A stretch of DNA of 19,846 bases, from NCBI GenBank assembly GCA_903958285.1, contig CAJBSR010000235.1, positions 1 through 19,846 on the forward strand. The letters are read 5' to 3'. Both the position numbers and the translations under genes were made by a program. The stretch is from an uncultured Sphingomonadales bacterium (lineage in GTDB: Bacteria > Pseudomonadota > Alphaproteobacteria > Sphingomonadales > Sphingomonadaceae). Positions within the stretch are counted from its first letter, which is position 1. The number at the start of each line of letters is the position of its first letter. The notes below the pieces were generated by a model. It worked only from the letters and a program-made list of their open reading frames with translations. It was not told the DNA's origin and made no database searches. Shown one piece after another: positions 14,949 to 19,846 of this stretch.

Positions 14949-15692
14949 TCAAGGCAAGATGACCTGCGCGGCAGAAAAGCCTCCGTCAACAGGAATGTTT
15001 GCACCCGTAACAAACGACGCCTCATCTGACAGCAAAAATGCGGCGACTTTTGCGACTTCTTCCGGGCGTCCAGGGCGCTTCAGAAGATGCATATTGACGA
15101 AAGCGGTGCGCACCGGACTTTCGTGCTGGAGCATTTCGGTCATCGGCGTTTCTATAAAGCCGGGGCTCACGGCGTTTACGCGCACGCCTGCGGCACCATA
15201 ATCGGCAGCGAGGCTGCGCGTGAGTTGAAGGATAGCGCCCTTGGTCACGTTATAAGGCGTGTTTCCTTGGCAGCCGGTGATGCCGTAGATGCTCGATACC
15301 GTCACGATTGACCCCCGCCCTGCGGCGACCATGTGGGGCATGACCGCACGAACGGAGAGCATGGTGCCTGTCAGGTTGACAGCCAGAGCACGGTCCCAAT
15401 CCGCGAGGTCGAAATGGGTGACGGTTCCGGAAATGGAGATGCCCGCGCACGTCATCAGGCCGTCGATGCGGCCATAATGTTTCAAGGCGGCAGCGACCGC
15501 CTGCTTCGTCGCGGATTCGTCGGTTACGTCCAGACTGTAGCTGGTGTCCCTGTTGCCGAGCCCTTCGATCGGGCCAATATCGGCGGCCGCCACAACCCCA
15601 CCTTCGGCGCGGACGGCGTCTGCAGTTGCCTTGCCGATGCCGGAGGCGGCGCCGGTGATGAAGATGACTTTGTCGGTTAGCTTGCCCGTCAC
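14949..15692 (-). CDS. Short-chain dehydrogenase/reductase (SDR), classical
   Basis: A 247-residue classical SDR. Seen: TGAASGIG at 13-20; Asp38 (NAD preference); TCAG in place of NNAG at 81-84; and catalytic Asn106, Ser134, Tyr147 and Lys151 (YNVTK). The start is GTG 15692, overlapping the SnoaL-like gene's TGA by four bases (GTGTGA) with GGGAG upstream; longer in-frame starts would lie inside the SnoaL-like gene. Part of the minus-strand operon SDR, hydrolase, SnoaL-like, SDR, and possibly the two Lrp/AsnC genes 29 bases further on. Probably oxidises an alcohol released by the hydrolase or made by the oxygenase; that order is inferred. Confidence 0.9.
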   Translation of the reverse strand: MTGKLTDKVIFITGAASGIGKATADAVRAEGGVVAAADIGPIEGLGNRDTSYSLDVTDESATKQAVAAALKHYGRIDGLMTCAGISISGTVTHFDLADWDRALAVNLTGTMLSVRAVMPHMVAAGRGSIVTVSSIYGITGCQGNTPYNVTKGAILQLTRSLAADYGAAGVRVNAVSPGFIETPMTEMLQHESPVRTAFVNMHLLKRPGRPEEVAKVAAFLLSDEASFVTGANIPVDGGFSAAQVILP

Positions 15693-16156
15693 ACGAAATC
15701 TCCCAGATCTTCTTTCATCATGCTGGCAACGAACGGAGAAACGGCGCGCGTTTCCACCCATAGCACTTCCAGCCTGCGTTCATGAAACCGCCAGCCTTGG
15801 GCCGTGTCGCGGTAGCTGTTGTGATAGCGGATCGCCATGTCCATCACCCGCCAGTCGTCGCCGGGCAGGATATGGCTGGCGACGCAATATGTTTCGCCAG
15901 TGATGTTGCCCGACGCGTCTGCCTCGAACGTTTGATTATACACATTGTGCATGGTCATGCGGAAGGCGGCGAGCTTATCGGTCATGTCCCTCAAACCCGC
16001 TTCCGCGCGAAAGCTGATCGGGTTTTCACCAAAGCCCATCACGGCGCCGTCATCTGTGAAGACCGAGAGCAGCTTGTCTGCATCGCGCCGGTCCACCGCC
16101 TGCGCATAGCGAAAGGCCAGATCATGCAATTCTTGTGGCGCGCAAAAGGCCGCCAT
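15689..16156 (-). CDS. SnoaL-like / NTF2-fold protein
   Basis: A 155-residue SnoaL-like protein. Seen: an N-terminal helix with LHDLAFRYAQAVDRRDADKL followed by FTDDGAVMGFG; the MTMHNVYNQTFE strand; and a basic C-terminal part (GWRFHERRLEVLWVE). The ATG at 16156 shares its A with the TGA of the hydrolase gene (TGATG), and its own stop overlaps the SDR start, so the order is fixed translationally. It is distinct from the SnoaL-like protein at 7406-7936. Possible roles are isomerase, dehydratase or lactone hydrolase on a ring intermediate; none can be chosen from sequence. Confidence 0.8.
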   Translation of the reverse strand: MAAFCAPQELHDLAFRYAQAVDRRDADKLLSVFTDDGAVMGFGENPISFRAEAGLRDMTDKLAAFRMTMHNVYNQTFEADASGNITGETYCVASHILPGDDWRVMDMAIRYHNSYRDTAQGWRFHERRLEVLWVETRAVSPFVASMMKEDLGDFV

Positions 16157-17088
16157 CACGCAAGCGCCTTGCGCAGATTGGCTCCGGCAAGATTGACCCA
16201 TTTCATCGCATCGGGGACAGCCGGTGTCATACCGAAGAAGCCATGGATCATGCCGTCGGCCACCTGGTGATCGGTCGCAATGCCCGCATCGGTCAGGCGC
16301 TTGGCATAGGCATCGCCTTCATCCTTGAGCGGATCATATTGGGCGGTGATCACGGTGGCTGACGGCAGGCCAGTCAAATCTTCCACGTGCAGGACCCGTG
16401 CAAGGCTGGCATCGACTGGGTTCGTTTCACCGAGGTAATGACCCCAGAACCACTGCATCGACCCGGTGGAGAGAAAATACTCTCCGCCGCCATTGCTGAC
16501 ATAGGACGTTGTTTCAAAATTGGTGTCGGTCACCGGATAGATCAGCATTTGGTGTCTCAGCGCGGGGCCACCCCGATCGCGCGCCATGAGCGAGACAGCA
16601 GCGGCCAGATTGCCCCCCGCGCTGTCACCGGCAACGGCCATGCGGCTCGCATCGATGCCAAGCTGGTCAGCATTGGCTTCTGCCCAGATGCACGCATCGT
16701 AACAGTCCTCGGCCGCGGCCGGGTAGCGAGCTTCCGGGGCGAGACGATAGTCGACCGACAGGACAGCCGCGCCGCTGGCGCGGGCCAGCTCGCGGCAGGT
16801 GCCGTCATGCGTATCAAGGCTGCCCAAGACCCAGCCACCCCCGTGGAAGAACATCACGACCGGCGGCGTCTCGCTGGCATCTTCCGGAACATAGAAGCGG
16901 GCGCCAATATTGCGGCCGGGCAGATCAAGGGTCAGGTTTTCGACCTTGGCCATGGCAAGGGGTTCACCTTCAGCCAGCGGCGCGTCCATCATGGTCCGTG
17001 CGACATCCACGGGCATTTGTGACCAATCGGTATTTGCGAAGGCGGCAAATGCCTCAAGAACGGGAACCAGTGCGGGGTTGACGGTCAT
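16156..17088 (-). CDS. Alpha/beta hydrolase of the hormone-sensitive lipase (HSL/Aes) family
   Basis: A 310-residue cytoplasmic esterase-type enzyme hydrolysing an ester or lactone. Seen: oxyanion-hole HGGGW at 82-86; nucleophile Ser156 in GDSAGG; Asp252 (AQYDPLKDEG) and His282 (MIHGFF) completing the triad; and YRLAPEARYPAA at 114-125, typical of HSL-type enzymes. No signal peptide. CAGGAGAG precedes the ATG at 17088 by nine or so bases, and the upstream SDR ends 17 bases before, so they share a transcript. Suits release of an alcohol or ring opening of a lactone in the region B pathway; the substrate is unknown. Confidence 0.93.
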   Translation of the reverse strand: MTVNPALVPVLEAFAAFANTDWSQMPVDVARTMMDAPLAEGEPLAMAKVENLTLDLPGRNIGARFYVPEDASETPPVVMFFHGGGWVLGSLDTHDGTCRELARASGAAVLSVDYRLAPEARYPAAAEDCYDACIWAEANADQLGIDASRMAVAGDSAGGNLAAAVSLMARDRGGPALRHQMLIYPVTDTNFETTSYVSNGGGEYFLSTGSMQWFWGHYLGETNPVDASLARVLHVEDLTGLPSATVITAQYDPLKDEGDAYAKRLTDAGIATDHQVADGMIHGFFGMTPAVPDAMKWVNLAGANLRKALA

Positions 17089-17105
17089 AATCTATCTCTC
17101 CTGAT

Positions 17106-17873
17106 TTAAAGTCCGAAACCACCGGATACGTTGATCTGTTGGCCAGTCACATAAGCGGCGCGCGCGGAGGCGAGCCAACTGACGGCATAGCCAATTTCTT
17201 CCGGCTGTCCCCAGCGTTTGACGGAGAGCATCTTCTGCGTCTCTTCAACCCATGTCGACGGGAAGGCGCCCTTGGCCATCAGCTCATGGAACATGCCCGC
17301 ATCGATGACGCCGACCAGAACGGAGTTGGCGCGGATGCCGTGGCGGCCTTCCTCTCGGGCGATGCCTTTCAGCCAGCTTTCATTGGCGGCCTTTGGGGCT
17401 ACGGAAAGCCCGTCACGGTCTGGCCAGCGCAGATGTCCGGCGGACCCAAGGTGAACAATCGAGCCGCCGCCATGCGCCCGCATATGGGGCAGCAGCGCGG
17501 AGACGAGGCCGAACAGACCGTGGACTTCGACCTCAAACGCCTTGCGCCAGGCCTCTATCGGGGTTTCGGAAAGAAGGTGCTGCTCAACCAGAGGTCCCGC
17601 GGCCCAAACGAGCGTGTGGATGCGCCCATGTTCGCTGACGACTGTGTCGATCAAGTCCTTGATGCTCGCCGCATCGGTGACATCGCATTTGTGGATGGTG
17701 GTGCGCGTCGGGCAGGCAGTGGCAACGGCTTGGGCTGCGTCCGGCTTTCGATTATAGACAAGCGCCAAATCCGCGCCATCCCGCGCGAGGACTTCAGCGA
17801 CCTTGCCGCCGATCCCGCCGCTGGCTCCTAAGACGAGGGCAGTCCCTTTCGGGAATAATGCGTTGTCGGACAT
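17106..17873 (-). CDS. Divergent SDR lacking the catalytic tyrosine
   Basis: A 255-residue SDR-fold protein. Seen: GASGGIG at 16-22; WAAG instead of NNAG at 90-93; Ser144 and Lys161 in the active-site positions. However, the Tyr position (13 after the Ser, 4 before the Lys) is Ser157 (SVAPK), and the usual catalytic Asn position is Glu116 (VEVHG). No Tyr lies anywhere near, so the FabI-type Y-x6-K arrangement is also absent. The C-terminal YVTGQQINVSGGFGL is normal. The ATG at 17873 follows AAGGAG by five bases. First gene of the minus-strand operon. It either uses another mechanism (for example a hydro-lyase or isomerase step on bound cofactor) or is non-catalytic. Fold sure, activity unsure. 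Confidence 0.85.
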   Translation of the reverse strand: MSDNALFPKGTALVLGASGGIGGKVAEVLARDGADLALVYNRKPDAAQAVATACPTRTTIHKCDVTDAASIKDLIDTVVSEHGRIHTLVWAAGPLVEQHLLSETPIEAWRKAFEVEVHGLFGLVSALLPHMRAHGGGSIVHLGSAGHLRWPDRDGLSVAPKAANESWLKGIAREEGRHGIRANSVLVGVIDAGMFHELMAKGAFPSTWVEETQKMLSVKRWGQPEEIGYAVSWLASARAAYVTGQQINVSGGFGL

Positions 17874-17919
17874 CCTCACTCCTTCGCGTTTTGCGGCGTA
17901 TCCCCGCATCCACTTCATG

Positions 17920-17950
17920 ATTGCGCATTGTGAAGGCTGAATCCAGCGCT
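17920..17950. promoter_or_regulatory. Divergent promoter region with TTGCGCA site
   Basis: ATTGCGCATT (17920-17929) is a weaker match to the region B element. A possible plus-strand promoter has TTGTGA (17928-17933) and TATTCA (17951-17956) spaced 17 bases. TTGTGA and TCACAA (17961-17966) are also inverted. Suggestive only. Confidence 0.3.
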
Positions 17951-17982
17951 TATTCAACAATCACAAACAGGAGAGAGATTCG

Positions 17983-18771
17983 ATGCAAAGGCTTACAGGC
18001 AAGGTCGCACTGGTCACAGGTGGTGCACGCGGGATTGGCGAAGGCATAGTCCGTCGCTTCGTTGAAGAAGGCGCGCAGGTTTTGATCACCGACGTGCTGT
18101 CCGAAGAAGGGGAGGCGCTCGCCGCTGAACTAGGGGAGGCAACCGCCTTCGTCCGTCACGATGTGACGTCGACGTCCTCTTGGCAGGAGGCCATTGCGGC
18201 TGCGGAAAACAAGTTCGGCCGTCTCGATTGCCTTGTGAACAATGCCGGCGTCATCGCCTTCAAGCGGCTCGACGACCTGACCGAGGCGGATATCCGCCGC
18301 ATCATCGACGTGAACTTGCTTGGCACGATGTTCGGCTGTCAGGCAGCAATCCCGGCGCTGGAGCGCGCAGGCGGTGGCAGCATCGTCAACATGAGCTCGG
18401 CCGACGGCATTTCCGGCGCGAATTCCTTGACGGCTTATTGCGCGTCCAAATTCGGCGTGCGCGGGTTCACCAAGGCGCTGGCGCTGGAACTTGGGCCGCG
18501 CAAGATCCGCGTGAACTCCATCCACCCGGGCGGCATTCTGACGCCCTTGTCCAACCCGACCAACATCCCGCGTGAGCAATATGATCGCGGATTTTGGATC
18601 TATCCGGCCCAGAAGTCGGGCACCCCTTCGGATATTGGCGCGGCGGCTGCCTATCTCGCATCGGATGATGCGCTCTATTGCATGGGTACCGAATTGTCGG
18701 TCGATGGCGGCCTGAACGCAGGGCACTATTACATGGCCATGCCGGGCGCCCCCAAAGACCCTAACAAGTAA
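17983..18771 (+). CDS. Short-chain dehydrogenase/reductase (SDR), hydroxysteroid-dehydrogenase-like
   Basis: A 262-residue classical SDR. Seen: TGGARGIG at 12-19; Asp37 for NAD; NNAG at 86-89; and catalytic Asn111, Ser139, Tyr152 and Lys156 (YCASK). The segments SSADGISGANSLTAYCASK and VNSIHPGGILTPLSN recall 3-alpha/20-beta-hydroxysteroid dehydrogenase and cyclohexanol dehydrogenase branches, a resemblance from memory only. ATG 17983 has AGGAGAGAG upstream. Divergent from the Tyr-less SDR, across a 109-base gap, and convergent with the MFS gene, only six bases away. Likely oxidises a ring hydroxyl. Confidence 0.92.
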   Translation: MQRLTGKVALVTGGARGIGEGIVRRFVEEGAQVLITDVLSEEGEALAAELGEATAFVRHDVTSTSSWQEAIAAAENKFGRLDCLVNNAGVIAFKRLDDLTEADIRRIIDVNLLGTMFGCQAAIPALERAGGGSIVNMSSADGISGANSLTAYCASKFGVRGFTKALALELGPRKIRVNSIHPGGILTPLSNPTNIPREQYDRGFWIYPAQKSGTPSDIGAAAAYLASDDALYCMGTELSVDGGLNAGHYYMAMPGAPKDPNK

Positions 18772-18777
18772 GGTGTG

Positions 18778-19846
18778 TCAGACCGTGACTGTCGCCAGAC
18801 GGTCACGGTCAGCGGCCAAAGACGCAGCACCCCGCCACATCAGCCAAGCGCCCACAAAACCGACCGGAATAAGGACGCTGAGCCCGACCCGCAGGCTATA
18901 GGCGGGGTCGCCGGAGATAAGGTCGCTGACGTTCCCGGCAATCAACGGCCCGAGCACATAGCCGATCAGGTTGATCAAGAGCAGCGCCAGGGCTGTGCCC
19001 GTTGCGCGGAAGCGGTCCGGCATCAGATATTGCAGGGCAGACATAATCCCTACGGACCATCCGCCGCCCAACAGGCCTGATGGAATGGCCAGCATCTGCG
19101 CGGTGGCGACGGTGGGTGCCCATGTCACCGTCAAAATGAGGAGCGTCGCTGCGGTGGTTGCCCCCGCTGCCAAATAGAGCAGCCAATGCGGCCCCCGCTT
19201 GGTGAGACGGTCTGCCAGAACGCCGAAAATCAGCGTCCCGATGAGTCCGGGTAGGCCAAAAGCGAGGCCGAAGATGGCGTTCGCTTCTGTCGTGGGCAGA
19301 TCATAAGCGCGGGCGAACAAGGCCGGTCCCCACATGCCAAAGGACAGGCCGGACAAGGTCGCAAAGGCCATACCGAGCGCCATGCAGCGAAAGCTGGGCG
19401 TTTTCCAAAGGATGGAGAAAAGCGGAAGCAGTTTCGGGTGGTCACTGGCAAGTGTCGGCGCGCGCGGCGGTTCCCGCACGACGATGAATGTCACAATTGC
19501 AATCGCAATGCCGACAAGCCCCATCACTTCAAAGGCCGTGCGCCAATCATAAGCTGCAGCAATTTCAGGCCCTGCGCGATAGCCCAGATATTGGCCGAAA
19601 TAGACAGCGAGCGTCATGACAGCAAAAGCGCGCCCGCGCTGTTCAGCGGCAAAATAGGCCGCGAGAAGGGAGTAAGCGGGGGCTTGGAATGACGCTTCAC
19701 CAACACCAACGCCAACACGGGCCAGCGCCAGCATCCAAGGATCGTTGGCAAAGCCTGAGAGGATGGTAAAACCGCTCCACACAACGCATCCCGTGCATAA
19801 AATGGCGACGCGTGAGACACGGTCGGCATAGCGTGCGATCGGGATC
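18778..19846 (-). CDS. MFS transporter (5' part outside window)
   Basis: An inner-membrane major facilitator superfamily protein. The frame is open to the window end, and the extra residues IPIARYADRVSRVAI match the MFS motif A loop between helices 2 and 3, so the gene starts beyond 19846. Seen: about ten hydrophobic helices; RVGVGVGEASFQAPAYSL, typical of helix 4 in the spinster/ACS-like MFS branch; YFGQYLGYRAGPEIAAAYDWR; and a second-half motif A, FGVLADRLTKRGPH. Stop TGA at 18778-18780. About 355 residues are visible of an expected 400-450. The cargo may be the same compound as the TonB receptor, or an acidic degradation product; this is inferred from position only. Confidence 0.92.
   Translation of the reverse strand, partial: IPIARYADRVSRVAILCTGCVVWSGFTILSGFANDPWMLALARVGVGVGEASFQAPAYSLLAAYFAAEQRGRAFAVMTLAVYFGQYLGYRAGPEIAAAYDWRTAFEVMGLVGIAIAIVTFIVVREPPRAPTLASDHPKLLPLFSILWKTPSFRCMALGMAFATLSGLSFGMWGPALFARAYDLPTTEANAIFGLAFGLPGLIGTLIFGVLADRLTKRGPHWLLYLAAGATTAATLLILTVTWAPTVATAQMLAIPSGLLGGGWSVGIMSALQYLMPDRFRATGTALALLLINLIGYVLGPLIAGNVSDLISGDPAYSLRVGLSVLIPVGFVGAWLMWRGAASLAADRDRLATVTV
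18781..18810. repeat. Inverted repeat in the MFS 3' end between convergent genes
   Basis: The arms GACCGTGAC (18781-18789) and GTCACGGTC (18802-18810) are perfect, with a 12-base loop. It lies in the last codons of the MFS gene and ten bases after the stop of the convergent SDR. There is no T-run. It could end SDR transcription or simply encode the RLATVTV tail. Confidence 0.4.

Noticed and set aside
19782..19846. GTG at 19782 as the true MFS start
   Set aside because: The frame is open to the window end and the upstream residues match the MFS motif A loop, so the start is outside.
1..19846. tRNA, rRNA, CRISPR, insertion-sequence or phage features
   Set aside because: I found no cloverleaf, regularly spaced repeat, transposase or integrase motif. 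Reading by eye could miss a small RNA.

Overview
The window is high-GC DNA (about 60% by eye) from an alphaproteobacterium, most probably a sphingomonad. The reasons are the large TonB-dependent receptor beside catabolic oxygenases, the many short-chain dehydrogenases (SDRs), and gene packing with 1-4 base start/stop overlaps. The taxon is an inference; there is no rRNA or other marker gene. I see no tRNA, rRNA, CRISPR array, insertion sequence or phage gene. Coding is nearly continuous: the longest gaps are 12551-12727, 6290-6452, 13808-13951, 17874-17982 and 9061-9147, and none exceeds 300 bases.

Region A (1-7361) looks like an N-demethylation module. Five minus-strand genes form a tightly overlapping operon read from 6289 down to 1: a glycine-betaine/stachydrine-type Rieske oxygenase, a cystathionine-gamma-synthase-family PLP enzyme, an HcnB-like flavoprotein with a C-terminal [2Fe-2S] domain, an HcnC-like flavin amine oxidase subunit, and a sarcosine-oxidase-beta-like flavoprotein cut by the window edge. 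A divergent LysR-type regulator (6453-7361) faces the operon across a gap holding a 25-bp imperfect palindrome. The regulator's only start that keeps its whole DNA-binding domain is ATT. The likely logic is stepwise removal of methyl groups from a quaternary amino acid (Rieske first, flavoenzymes next), then attack on the freed amino acid by the PLP enzyme.

Region B (7406-19846) looks like uptake and breakdown of a hydrophobic, probably ketone- or ester-containing compound such as a steroid, terpenoid or alicyclic. It has an Old Yellow Enzyme-type reductase with a SnoaL-like protein, a divergent SDR, a TonB-dependent receptor, a KshA-like Rieske oxygenase, two tandem Lrp/AsnC regulators, an operon of SDR, hormone-sensitive-lipase-type hydrolase, SnoaL-like protein and SDR, another divergent SDR, and a partial MFS transporter. 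The real substrate cannot be read from the sequence.

A TTTGCG(T/C)-type element recurs in the non-coding gaps of region B: at 9097-9130, 12657-12718 and 13861-13946, with a weaker match at 17920-17929. It is the best candidate for the operator of the two Lrp/AsnC proteins and would tie region B into one regulon. Other notable oddities are an SDR that has lost its catalytic tyrosine, an Old Yellow Enzyme with Ser in place of the substrate-binding Asn/His, and a perfect 12-bp-arm palindrome between the KshA-like gene and the receptor gene.
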